This document shows positions 32,233 to 40,094 of a stretch of DNA of 64,000 nucleotides, piece by piece. A program made the translations under genes and the position numbers. Source of the stretch: an uncultured Eubacteriales bacterium (GTDB lineage Bacteria > Bacillota > Clostridia > Oscillospirales > Acutalibacteraceae); the NCBI GenBank assembly GCA_934394855.1, contig CAKRRH010000008.1:1-64000 (forward strand), read 5' to 3'. The notes below the pieces were generated by a model. The model was not told the origin of the DNA. It ran no database searches and saw only the letters and a list, made by a program, of their open reading frames with translations. How positions within the stretch are numbered: position 1 is the stretch's first letter; each line of letters begins with the position of its first letter.

Positions 32233-32883
32233 TTATTTCAGCAATTTTACCGCCGATTTAATCATTTTAGCATCAGCAATCCCTGTTTGCTTAACACCGA
32301 GCTTTTTCTGCAACTCTTTCGTCGCAACCTCGGTGCCGCCGCCGAATATGCCGTTTGCGTCAACGCCCTGCTTAATAATGCCTTTAGCTTGAAGCTGTAT
32401 TAGAATCAGCTTATATGCAAAAACATAACTGTTATTGTCACCCAAACGCAAGTCAAATCCCCTCCTTGAAAAATATTCGTTAAAATCAATCTGCGATGAC
32501 GGACGAACCAATTTTTCGCCATAATTCCACTCGACATTATTTTGCACTTCGATATGCAAATGAGGTCCTGTGGAATTGCCGCTGCTGCCCATTATACCGA
32601 CCGTTTGAGCTTGAATCAGCTTATCACCGACAGAAACCGTCGGGCGTTCCTTCATATGCGCCATAAGTATTGATTTTTTATCCGTTGTATGAATTATCAA
32701 ATAATTGCCATATCCTTTTTCATCGAATCCAACATATGAAACCACACCGCCACACGGTGAAACAAGCGTTCGGTCATCGCAAATCCAGTCCTCACCAGTA
32801 TGAAATCCGGCACGATAGTTGCCGTCTGCTTTGAACGCAAGGGTCATTGTCGCTTTATCGGTAAACGGCGATCTGTAATTCAT
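32233..32883 (-). CDS. M23 peptidase with C-terminal peptidoglycan-binding domain
   Basis: Residues 1-135 form a LytM/M23 metallopeptidase: HTGEDW (HxxxD) and GPHLHIEV (HxH) are the zinc ligands. Residues ~150-216 resemble a PG_binding_1 domain (LQLQAKGIIKQG, GGGTEVATKELQKKLG). There is no signal peptide or membrane segment, and the ATG has GAGGTGG ahead, so the start appears right. That architecture is closer to an endolysin than to a secreted autolysin, yet no phage genes are nearby. Confidence 0.85.
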   Translation of the reverse strand: MNYRSPFTDKATMTLAFKADGNYRAGFHTGEDWICDDRTLVSPCGGVVSYVGFDEKGYGNYLIIHTTDKKSILMAHMKERPTVSVGDKLIQAQTVGIMGSSGNSTGPHLHIEVQNNVEWNYGEKLVRPSSQIDFNEYFSRRGFDLRLGDNNSYVFAYKLILIQLQAKGIIKQGVDANGIFGGGTEVATKELQKKLGVKQTGIADAKMIKSAVKLLK

Positions 32884-32920
32884 TTAAACCACCTCTCATT
32901 ATATTATATGCAACGCAAAA

Positions 32921-32943
32921 ACCGCAGTGTTTTAAACTGCGGT
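32921..32943. terminator. Hairpin upstream of the M23 gene
   Basis: ACCGCAGT (32921-32928) pairs with ACTGCGGT (32936-32943). It lies between the M23 start and the terminator of the transporter gene. Confidence 0.5.
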
Positions 32944-32980
32944 CAAATAATAACATAAATTTGAGTTGACATTCAAGGAC

Positions 32981-33009
32981 AAAACCGCCCATTGACAATG
33001 AGCGGTTTT
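32981..33009 (-). terminator. Terminator of the NhaC-type transporter gene
   Basis: AAAACCGC (32981-32988) pairs with GCGGTTTT (33002-33009), about 20 bases past the stop on the minus strand. Confidence 0.75.
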
Positions 33010-33028
33010 GGTTTAATTGCAATATTTA

Positions 33029-34735
33029 TTATTCTGCTTTGCCCTTTGTTGCACATTTGATTACAAACAAGGTTCCGACCATGAGCAAAATTCCGATCGG
33101 CAAAGTGATGAGCCAATTTCTGATAAATCCCGAAATTATATAGCAGACAACCGAAACACCTGCAACGGTGAGCGCATAAGGCAGCTGAGTTGATACATGA
33201 TTAACATGGTTGCACTGAGCGCCGGCGGATGCCATGATTGTAGTATCTGAAATCGGTGAGCAATGGTCGCCGCAAACTGCGCCTGCAAGACAAGCTGAAA
33301 TTCCGATGATAAGGATTTCGCCCTGACCCTGGAACACACTTACAACGATCGGGATAAGAATACCGAATGTGCCCCATGATGTACCTGTTGCAAAGGAAAG
33401 TCCGACAGCAACGAGGAAGATGATAGCCGGCAGGAAGATTGAGAAGCTTTGAGCCGAGCCTTTCATGATATCCGATACGAACACAGCCGCACCGAGTTTG
33501 CTTGTCATGCTGTTAAGCGTCCACGCAAGAGTAAGAATGAGAATCGGCGGAACCATTGCAATGAAGCCGTTTTTAAGGCTGTCCATTGCCTCGGTAAACT
33601 TAACCGTTCTGCGGCAAAGCATATAGATAATTGTGGCGATAAGTGAGATAAGACCGCCAAATGAAAGTCCGACTGATGCATCAGAATTAGCAAATGCAGA
33701 TACAAAATCCATATATGTATCGCTTGATGAATCGAAGAATCCGCCCGAATAAATCATGCCCAAAACGCAGAAAATGATGAGTCCGATAACCGGTAAAACA
33801 AGGTCGATAACCTTTCCGTTTGTGTTGACGGCGGTTTCATTTTCATCAATATTTTTTTCGCCTTCTGTGAACAAATCACCTTTGATTGCATTCAATTCAT
33901 GTCGTTTCATCGGACCGTAATCAAACTTCATAAGGCTGATTGAAATTATCATAACGATTGTGAGAAGCGAATAGAAGTTGTAAGGAATCGCCTGAATAAA
34001 CAATGATAATCCGTCTTTTCCCTCAACAACACCCGAAACTGCGGCAGCCCATGATGAGATCGGAGCAATCATGCAAATCGGTGCTGCGGTTGCGTCAATG
34101 AGATATGCGAGCTTTGCACGGGATACATTGTGAGTATCGGAAAGCGGGAGCATTACCGAACCGACGGTCAGGCAGTTGAAATAGTCGTCGATGAAGATGA
34201 GAACTCCGAGTGCGAATGTTGCAAGCTGAGCGCCGACTCTTGTCTTGACGTGCTTTGTTGCCCATGCGCCAAACGCCGCAGAACCGCCGGATTTATTGAC
34301 AAGTGCGACCATTGCGCCGAGAAGCACCAAGAAAATCAAAATTCCGACATGAGATGAATCGGCAAGCGAACCGATAAGACCATCCTGAACAACGGTTGTG
34401 AACGAATCTACAACATTGAAGTTTGAATAGAAAAGTCCGCCGGCAAGAATACCGATAAACAGAGATGAATATACCTCTTTGGTGATGAGCGCAAGTCCGA
34501 TTGCGATAATCGGCGGAACAAGCGCCATAAATGTTGAATAATACATACTTTGTGCTTTGACTGTACCGGTTCCGCCGCAGGTTTCGCAAGCAGTAGCAGC
34601 ACCCTCAAGCGCACCGCTGCCTTCACAGTCCGGGCATTCCATCATATGTGTGCCGCCGAGTGTAAAGCTCAAAGCAACGATTGCCGCAAGCGCGACAACA
34701 CAAACAATGATTTTAACGATTGTGCTCTTTTTCAT
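33029..34735 (-). CDS. NhaC-family Na+ antiporter, predicted lysine transporter (LysW-like)
   Basis: The 568-residue protein has about 11-12 membrane helices of the NhaC/ArsB-like fold; GALVALVNKSGGSAAFG-type, FIDDYFNCLTVGSVMLP and AVCGDHCSPISDTTIMASA are the conserved helices. A full lysine riboswitch lies upstream, and NhaC proteins under this element were proposed as lysine permeases (LysW), so lysine or a lysine/H+/Na+ exchange is the likely substrate. Unusual: between TM1 (8-28) and the next helix is an insert with CPDCEGSG (34-41) and CETCGGTG (50-57), two DnaJ-type CxxCxGxG zinc motifs. Confidence 0.85.
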   Translation of the reverse strand: MKKSTIVKIIVCVVALAAIVALSFTLGGTHMMECPDCEGSGALEGAATACETCGGTGTVKAQSMYYSTFMALVPPIIAIGLALITKEVYSSLFIGILAGGLFYSNFNVVDSFTTVVQDGLIGSLADSSHVGILIFLVLLGAMVALVNKSGGSAAFGAWATKHVKTRVGAQLATFALGVLIFIDDYFNCLTVGSVMLPLSDTHNVSRAKLAYLIDATAAPICMIAPISSWAAAVSGVVEGKDGLSLFIQAIPYNFYSLLTIVMIISISLMKFDYGPMKRHELNAIKGDLFTEGEKNIDENETAVNTNGKVIDLVLPVIGLIIFCVLGMIYSGGFFDSSSDTYMDFVSAFANSDASVGLSFGGLISLIATIIYMLCRRTVKFTEAMDSLKNGFIAMVPPILILTLAWTLNSMTSKLGAAVFVSDIMKGSAQSFSIFLPAIIFLVAVGLSFATGTSWGTFGILIPIVVSVFQGQGEILIIGISACLAGAVCGDHCSPISDTTIMASAGAQCNHVNHVSTQLPYALTVAGVSVVCYIISGFIRNWLITLPIGILLMVGTLFVIKCATKGKAE

Positions 34736-34757
34736 TGTAAACCTCCATACAATATAA

Positions 34758-34791
34758 AAAATAAAAGACTGCGAAAAGCAAATCGCAGTCT
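34758..34791 (-). terminator. Riboswitch-controlled terminator before the NhaC-type gene
   Basis: AGACTGCGA pairs with TCGCAGTCT (arms 34766-34774 and 34783-34791), followed on the minus strand by TTTATTTTTT, between the lysine riboswitch and the ribosome site GGAGG. Confidence 0.85.
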
Positions 34792-34802
34792 AAAAAAGAT
34801 CA

Positions 34803-34968
34803 AATATGCGATAGCTCTCCACGATAAGTGACAGTATGCATGATATTTTCATACATACCAACCCTTGAAAACCGAATCATTTTCAAGGATTTCGGCAAAA
34901 TTTCCTTTCATGCGCACATGAGTCGATGTGTCAGCCGTATTACTGATAAATTTTGCGCCTCTACCCTT
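34803..34968 (-). promoter_or_regulatory. Lysine riboswitch (L-box)
   Basis: Minus-strand blocks appear in the right order: GGGTAGAGGCGC, AGTAA, ATGAAAGGAAATTTTGCCGAA, GGGTTGG, ATACTGTCACT and GTGGAGAGCTATC. These are the core signatures of the lysine riboswitch, which terminates transcription when lysine is bound; a terminator follows at once. Confidence 0.95.
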
Positions 34969-34974
34969 TTTTAC

Positions 34975-35003
34975 ATTATAATACATCAATACACAAAAAT
35001 CAA
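34975..35003 (-). promoter_or_regulatory. Promoter of the lysine-riboswitch transcript
   Basis: Minus-strand TTGATT (35003-34998) and TATAAT (34980-34975) are 17 bases apart, just ahead of the aptamer. Confidence 0.85.
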
Positions 35004-35035
35004 CAATTATTTTACAATTTGTTAAAAATTAAAAA

Positions 35036-35058
35036 GAGCAGGATTTTTGATCCTGCTC
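35036..35058 (-). terminator. Terminator of the InlB-repeat protein gene
   Basis: GAGCAGGAT (35036-35044) pairs with ATCCTGCTC (35050-35058), with T-runs on both sides, 14 bases past the minus-strand stop at 35072. Confidence 0.9.
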
Positions 35059-35071
35059 CGTTTTTGTTTAA

Positions 35072-36235
35072 TCAGAATCCCCAGTTGTATGTTGTATATG
35101 AGAGGGTCATATCCTCATCATTTTCAACGAATACATTAGCCGAGGTGTTGTAGGTCATTGCCTTATATGCGTCAGCGGTAATTGTCGAACCGAGCGGCAG
35201 GTTTACCGAAAGACTCTCAAGAGGAGTATTTACAACCTGTTTGATACCGGTCTGCTTGTTGTAGTCGGTCTTGAAGTGGAATTTATATGCCATGAAGCAT
35301 TTATTCACATCTGTTCTGAGAACCGGGTCGCCCTTAGGCAATACAAATGTATGAGTTGCGGCGTCATAGCTTCTTTCGTTGAATTTTGTCGAAACTCTTA
35401 CTGTATAAACAACAGTACCTGCAATGCCGTGACCGTCGTCTGTGTATGTATCTGTGTCCCAATCGTTTGAGCACATCTGGAATTTATAATCTTTACCTGT
35501 CTCAAGAACAAGTGTGTCGCCTGTTTTATAAATCTTGCCGTCCTCAAAACGAACTGACATTTTCTTAGGAGTAACAATGCCCATCTGGATGCTGTTTTCA
35601 CTGTCGATATTCGGTTTATCATCAGTCGGTTTTGCTTTCCACTGAGCATAGAGCGTTGTCACATTTATGTTCTTATCAAATGCAAGGGTGTTTGCGGCAA
35701 ACGATTGACTTGCAGAATATGAAATGCCGCTGCCGTCTGCCATTGTGTTCCAACCTACAAATTCATATCCATCACGGGTGAAACCGTTTTCTTTGATAAC
35801 AACGGTGTCGTTTTTATAATAATGTGCAGGGTCAGTTGTTTCACCTGTCGCATCATCGGCATTTGCCGAATAAACAAAGGTGTAGAAAGGAGTAACTACG
35901 CCGTCAACATGCCATCCGTCACCTTCATATTTAACAACATACCAAACGATCGACTGACCATCTTTAAGCTCAACCTTCGGCGCATTGATAATGCGATCGT
36001 CAACGCCGTCTTCGTTGTAATATGACTGCATTTTGTTAATTGAACCGGTGCCGACATGAACATAGTTAGCTTTCGGCTGAGAGCCGACGCCTGACGGAAC
36101 CGGAAGACCTTCTTTAAGAAGATAGAATTTCGCGGTGGTACCTCTTGACGGAGCCGCAGCAACAGAAATCGAGCAGGTTACCAAAAGACATACTGCGGTA
36201 ACAAGTGCTAAAATCACTGATGTAATTCTTTTCAT
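35072..36235 (-). CDS. Secreted InlB B-repeat protein
   Basis: A signal peptide (about residues 1-28, cleavage near AAA) precedes a secreted protein with one clear Listeria-Bacteroides (InlB B / Flg_new) repeat: NGFTRDGYEFVGWNTMADGS ending in LYAQWK around 150-205. The C-terminal ~170 residues form beta-rich segments with no family I recognise, and there is no LPXTG, membrane anchor or dockerin. Such repeats occur in adhesins and surface proteins of gut Firmicutes. The c-di-GMP-type riboswitch upstream suggests that expression follows the motile/sessile switch. Confidence 0.85.
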   Translation of the reverse strand: MKRITSVILALVTAVCLLVTCSISVAAAPSRGTTAKFYLLKEGLPVPSGVGSQPKANYVHVGTGSINKMQSYYNEDGVDDRIINAPKVELKDGQSIVWYVVKYEGDGWHVDGVVTPFYTFVYSANADDATGETTDPAHYYKNDTVVIKENGFTRDGYEFVGWNTMADGSGISYSASQSFAANTLAFDKNINVTTLYAQWKAKPTDDKPNIDSENSIQMGIVTPKKMSVRFEDGKIYKTGDTLVLETGKDYKFQMCSNDWDTDTYTDDGHGIAGTVVYTVRVSTKFNERSYDAATHTFVLPKGDPVLRTDVNKCFMAYKFHFKTDYNKQTGIKQVVNTPLESLSVNLPLGSTITADAYKAMTYNTSANVFVENDEDMTLSYTTYNWGF

Positions 36236-36284
36236 AATATCAACCTCTCATGTTATTCTTCAAAAAACAACAGAAAACAAAAAA

Positions 36285-36336
36285 GTTGCACCTTAATAAC
36301 TCATTGATAAAATCACTGTTTGAGTTAAAGTGCAAC
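36285..36336 (-). terminator. Riboswitch-controlled terminator before the InlB gene
   Basis: GTTGCAC/GTGCAAC with an inner TTAACTCA-type stem (arms 36285-36302 and about 36319-36336, imperfect) is followed on the minus strand by TTTTTTG, between the aptamer and the gene. Confidence 0.82.
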
Positions 36337-36337
36337 A

Positions 36338-36408
36338 AGACAGCCGTGGCAAATAAAATTGCTGTAGGCTCACTGCTTTGTGTCCTATTGTTTCCAATAG
36401 TTTACCAA
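36338..36408 (-). promoter_or_regulatory. Cyclic-di-GMP-I (GEMM-I)-like riboswitch
   Basis: The minus strand reads GGTAAAC, then a CTATTG/CAATAG stem closed by a GAAA tetraloop, GGACACAAAGC, then an AGCC/GGCT stem with a TACA receptor-like side. This is the GEMM-I layout (AAAC - GAAA stem - GACGCAAAGC - receptor helix). ACACAAAGC instead of ACGCAAAGC is a deviation. A terminator follows directly and a consensus promoter precedes it. Confidence 0.68.
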
Positions 36409-36424
36409 AATTTTATTTGTTTAG

Positions 36425-36453
36425 ATTATAACATACAATTTCGTCATTGTCAA
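36425..36453 (-). promoter_or_regulatory. Promoter of the c-di-GMP riboswitch transcript
   Basis: Minus-strand TTGACA (36453-36448) and TATAAT (36430-36425), 17 bases apart, are a perfect consensus pair. Confidence 0.92.
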
Positions 36454-36459
36454 GTCTAA

Positions 36460-36920
36460 ACAGTAATTATTTTCATAAAAGTATATTATTCTCACATAAA
36501 TTTATTTGTGCATAATAACGAATTATTCGGATATGATTTAGTACATTTTCCGATGAACAACATAACATAAAATATGGTGCAATTTTGAGAATTTCGTCTG
36601 TCGTATAAACTAATATCTATCATGTTTTTTTACCTACAAACAGAAACTATAATAAAAGAACCTCGACTACGCATTCTACGAAGCAAGGTTCTCAACTGTG
36701 ACTGTGCGACGAAATTGCACATAATCAAAGCTTCGTCTCGTTGATGTGGATCGATACATTTTACCGCAGTTTTTTTAATTAATTTTTGATGTATTTATTG
36801 AAGAAACAAGTTATTTTTTCACTTTGATGCCTATTTCTAAAATGTTATTTATTGTTATAATAGCCGCTTTCAATTCCTGCATTATAATTCGTGCCGTAGG
36901 CACACCTAACTTATTACCTA
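36460..36920. other. Gene-free, AT-rich stretch
   Basis: No convincing coding frame is seen on either strand. A GAACCT/AGGTTC hairpin lies at about 36658-36693, and the rest is AT-rich with no recognised RNA. It may be the remains of lost genes between the InlB unit and tRNA-Arg. Confidence 0.5.
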
Positions 36921-36924
36921 TTAC

Positions 36925-37006
36925 TTTTTACTTATTACTTCCCAAAAATCCCTTATCAAACTATATTTGAAGTAAGAGTGAAGAGGTAAGAAGTAATAAG
37001 TAAAAA
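36925..37006. repeat. 17-bp perfect inverted repeat made of TTACTTATTAC motifs
   Basis: TTTTTACTTATTACTTC (36925-36941) and its exact reverse complement (36990-37006) bracket 48 bases. The left side also has ACTTATTACCTATTACTT, a degenerate repetition of the same motif. This looks like a dispersed intergenic repeat. Confidence 0.65.
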
Positions 37007-37035
37007 TCCTGCTCACTAAAGTGAACAGGATTTTT
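37002..37035 (-). terminator. Terminator of tRNA-Arg
   Basis: AAAAATCCTG (37002-37011) pairs with CAGGATTTTT (37026-37035), immediately after the tRNA CCA on the minus strand. Confidence 0.88.
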
Positions 37036-37111
37036 GGCGTTCCCGAGAGGATTCGAACCTCCGACCTACCGCTTAGGAGGCGGTCGCTCTATCCAGCTGA
37101 GCTACGGAAAC
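37035..37111 (-). tRNA. tRNA-Arg(CCT)
   Basis: The minus strand folds as a tRNA: acceptor GTTTCCG with CGGGAAC, D arm GCTC/GAGC, anticodon stem ACCGC/GCGGT with loop CTCCTAA (anticodon CCT), T arm GGAGG/CCTCT with TTCGAAT, discriminator G and an encoded CCA. Confidence 0.97.
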
Positions 37112-37135
37112 TAATATAGGTAATCGACCTATATA

Positions 37136-37164
37136 ATTATACATTTACCTGTCTTGTTTGTCAA
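37136..37164 (-). promoter_or_regulatory. Promoter of tRNA-Arg
   Basis: Minus-strand TTGACA (37164-37159) and TATAAT (37141-37136) are 17 bases apart, 25 bases before the tRNA. Confidence 0.9.
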
Positions 37165-37169
37165 GCAAA

Positions 37170-38078
37170 TTAGAGTGTGTTGTCAATATATCTGCACGCA
37201 TTTACCGCCGCTGTTGCTCCGTCGCCGATCGCAGTCGTCAGCTGATAGACGCTCTTTTTGCGGCAGTCGCCCGCAACATAAATGCCGCCTTTTGCGGTAC
37301 ATTCATCATCAACCTCGGCGTGACCCGATTCATCTAACTGAACCAACCCTGAAAATGCTTCATTTTGCGGTGCCAATCCAATCGATATGAAAACTCCGTT
37401 GACAGGAATTTGCGTTTTTCTGCCCGACAGTATATTCAAAACACCGACATTACCGACAGCGCTCTCCCCTGTTATTTCATAAACCTCGCTGGTTTTTATT
37501 ACTGTTATATTATTGATATTACTAAGCTTATCTACCAAAAACTTATCCGCACGAAAATCGGCTCGCCGATGAATCAGATAAACCTTTTGGCAAATATCCG
37601 ACAGATAAATTGCCTCTTGCAATGCCGAATTGCCTCCGCCGACAACCGCTGTTATCTTATTTGTAAAAAATGTGCCGTCACAAACAGCGCAATATGACAC
37701 GCCTTTTCCGAGAAAATCATTTTCGCCCGGAACATTCAGCCGTCTGTGATCTGCGCCAGTTGCGAAAATCACAGTACGACATTCATATCTGTTATTCTTA
37801 CAAACAACGGTTTTATTGTCGCCGTTGTCTACAACCGAAACTGCCGCATCAATCGCATATTCTGCGCCCAGCTTCACGATTTGGTCATGCATCTTCATGC
37901 TGAAATCATTTCCGCTGATTTGCTCAAAACCCGGATAATTTTCGACCTTTGGCGAATATGTTATCTGTCCGCCGAAGGCTCGTTTTTCAATCAACAATAC
38001 GCTCTTATTTGCCCTGAGCGAATATAGCGCCGCCGTCATCCCCGCAGGGCCTGCACCGATAATAATTATATCATACAT
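37170..38078 (-). CDS. trxB: Thioredoxin reductase
   Basis: The flavoenzyme transfers electrons from NADPH to thioredoxin. It has the FAD motif GAGPAGMTAA near the start, the redox pair CAVC (in GVSYCAVCDGTFF), the NADPH motif GGGNSALQEA and the C-terminal VYVAGDCR block. The GTG at 38087 lies too close to GGGGAG; the ATG at 38078 has a ten-base spacing and gives 302 residues. The gene stands alone. Confidence 0.94.
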   Translation of the reverse strand: MYDIIIIGAGPAGMTAALYSLRANKSVLLIEKRAFGGQITYSPKVENYPGFEQISGNDFSMKMHDQIVKLGAEYAIDAAVSVVDNGDNKTVVCKNNRYECRTVIFATGADHRRLNVPGENDFLGKGVSYCAVCDGTFFTNKITAVVGGGNSALQEAIYLSDICQKVYLIHRRADFRADKFLVDKLSNINNITVIKTSEVYEITGESAVGNVGVLNILSGRKTQIPVNGVFISIGLAPQNEAFSGLVQLDESGHAEVDDECTAKGGIYVAGDCRKKSVYQLTTAIGDGATAAVNACRYIDNTL

Positions 38079-38131
38079 AAACTTCACACTCCCCTTTTAT
38101 CATGTCCGAAAGTGAAGAAATATAACAAAAA

Positions 38132-38159
38132 ACCGCCGACAGATTTCTCTATCGACGGT
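38132..38159 (-). terminator. Terminator of the ABC/DUF5696 operon
   Basis: ACCGCCGA (38132-38139) pairs with TCGACGGT (38152-38159) and is followed by TTTTTT on the minus strand, about 18 bases past the last stop. Confidence 0.85.
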
Positions 38160-38176
38160 AAATTGTAATATTCAGT

Positions 38177-39124
38177 TTAACCAACCAAACCGCTTCGAGA
38201 AATTGATTCAACGAAGAATTTCTGGGTAAATGCATAGAGAATTACCAGCGGTGCGATGATTATAATGATACAAGCATTTTTTACAAGGCTGACCGTAAGG
38301 TCGCTCGATACGGTAGATGATGCGCTTGAGCCCCAACCTGAGCTGTTTACAAGGTTATATTTAGTCGAAATGAGCGAAACATTTCTCATAAACAAAGAGG
38401 TATAGGACGAGTCAAGCCACTGCCATACAAATGAGAACAGGAATACTGTTACCATCATTGATACAGCGCCCGGCAACATGATTTTAACGAATGTTTTCAT
38501 CGGACCTGCACCGTCAACATAAGCCGCCTCTTCTAGTTCATGAGGCTGACCTTTGAAGAACTGACGCATAAGGAAAATATAAAGCGAGCATTTAAGACCT
38601 GTGCTTGTTGCGGCAAATGCAAGAATCGGAATCGGAGTGTCACAAAGATGCAACTGAATGAACATCTGATATCTCGGTGTGAAGAACAAGTCAGACGGAA
38701 CAACCAGCGCAAGAATTACGAGCGCAAAGATGAGACCGTTGAGTTTGAACTTGAATCTTGCAAGACCATAGCCGACGAGAGTCGAGCTAATTACGATAAG
38801 CACTGAGCTTGCGAGAGTCATTAAAATCGAATTGATGAATGTTTCCATTCCGCCGATCGACTTCCAAGCCGTTTTGTAGTTATCAAAGGTAAAATGCTTC
38901 GGAATATAGTTAACGGTTGCATCGTAAAGATCTTCCGCATCCATAACCGACAGTGAAATCTGCTTGAACAAAGGATAAAGGATTACAAAGCACATTCCGA
39001 TAATAAATATCCATCGAACGATCGATATAACATATTTAAAGGCATATTTTTTGACTTTTACTTTGTCAAGTCTTTTGCCCTTTGCCTGTTTTGAAGCAGG
39101 CGCTGTTTTAGTTAAAGAACTCAT
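38177..39124 (-). CDS. Carbohydrate ABC transporter permease, MalG type (second pair)
   Basis: The 315-residue inner-membrane protein has a long positively charged N-terminus (TKTAPASKQAKGKRLDKVKV) and six membrane helices. The EAA loop is EEAAYVDGAGPMKTFVKIMLPG, placed as in MalG-like permeases of the CUT1 family. It is the last gene of the operon, 15 bases after its partner permease. Confidence 0.93.
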   Translation of the reverse strand: MSSLTKTAPASKQAKGKRLDKVKVKKYAFKYVISIVRWIFIIGMCFVILYPLFKQISLSVMDAEDLYDATVNYIPKHFTFDNYKTAWKSIGGMETFINSILMTLASSVLIVISSTLVGYGLARFKFKLNGLIFALVILALVVPSDLFFTPRYQMFIQLHLCDTPIPILAFAATSTGLKCSLYIFLMRQFFKGQPHELEEAAYVDGAGPMKTFVKIMLPGAVSMMVTVFLFSFVWQWLDSSYTSLFMRNVSLISTKYNLVNSSGWGSSASSTVSSDLTVSLVKNACIIIIIAPLVILYAFTQKFFVESISRSGLVG

Positions 39125-39139
39125 TTATATCGACCCTCC

Positions 39140-40090
39140 TTAATCCTGATAGAATACAAGCTTAGACAGAACTCCGAATACCACTAACAAGATGAGAACG
39201 ATAATCAGTGAGTAACTGCACGCCATTGCGGACGCAACGTCATAGTTTGTCTTAACGATTGTCTCGTGGATTGAAGCAATAACAGCGTTTGATGTTCCGT
39301 TAAATACATCAACGATCGTGTAAACAACCGACAAGAGGATGAGCGGGCTGACCATCGGGAGGCTGATTTTCCAGAATACTTCCCACTTTGTCGCACCTTC
39401 GATATATGACGCTTCATAAATTGAAGGAGAAATACTCTGAAGACCTGCGATAAAGATTACGATTGAAACCGCACTCATTGTTACGATTGAACTGATGTTG
39501 TTGACCGCCGACATAATGAAGCTGATAAGCGACGGGTCAAGGTCCATTCCCTCAAGCATTGTCTCAAATGCTGTTGTAACCTGGAATGTTCCGCCCGCAG
39601 TAGAAGCAAATCTGTCAGCCGAGTCAAGAAGGTTTGACGCTGTGTTGCTTGAAAGGTTTGTTACGATACCGGAAGCAATTATAACCGGCATGAACATTAC
39701 CGAACGGGCAAAGCCACGACCGATAAACTTAGTATTAAGTACACTCGCAATAAAGAACGAGAAAATTACAACTACCGGCACATTTACGCACATATCGCGA
39801 AGTGACGCAAATACTTTGTCCGAAAATTCGGTTGTCTCAGTCCAAATGCTTCGATAGTTTGCAAGCGGATCCGCAAAATTCATAACAAGACCCGCATCCG
39901 GATCAAATGTTACATCCGAAAAGCTCTGCAAAATCGAGAGGATCATCGGATAGACGACAAACAGGACAGCACCGATAATGAAAGGGAGCGTGAACATATA
40001 GCCGTATCTGCGCTTTTTCACTTCGACTGAGCGACGCCGTTTAAAAAGAGGATTCTTTTTTACTTGTTTTGTCATTGTAGTGTCACTCAT
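39140..40090 (-). CDS. Sugar ABC transporter permease, MalF type (second pair)
   Basis: The 316-residue protein has a basic N-terminus, six membrane helices and the EAA loop YEASYIEGATKWEVFWKISLPMV. TLPFIIGAVLFVVYPMILSILQSFSDV is the MalF-like first helix. It follows the DUF5696 gene by four bases. Confidence 0.93.
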   Translation of the reverse strand: MSDTTMTKQVKKNPLFKRRRSVEVKKRRYGYMFTLPFIIGAVLFVVYPMILSILQSFSDVTFDPDAGLVMNFADPLANYRSIWTETTEFSDKVFASLRDMCVNVPVVVIFSFFIASVLNTKFIGRGFARSVMFMPVIIASGIVTNLSSNTASNLLDSADRFASTAGGTFQVTTAFETMLEGMDLDPSLISFIMSAVNNISSIVTMSAVSIVIFIAGLQSISPSIYEASYIEGATKWEVFWKISLPMVSPLILLSVVYTIVDVFNGTSNAVIASIHETIVKTNYDVASAMACSYSLIIVLILLVVFGVLSKLVFYQD

Positions 40091-40094
40091 CAGC

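Noticed and set aside
32233..32883. Prophage remnant around the M23 gene
   Set aside because: No capsid, tail, holin, terminase or integrase genes are seen within 10 kb on either side.
36460..36920. A gene in the gap after the InlB riboswitch promoter
   Set aside because: No frame longer than a few dozen codons with a ribosome site exists; the stretch is AT-rich with many stops in all frames.
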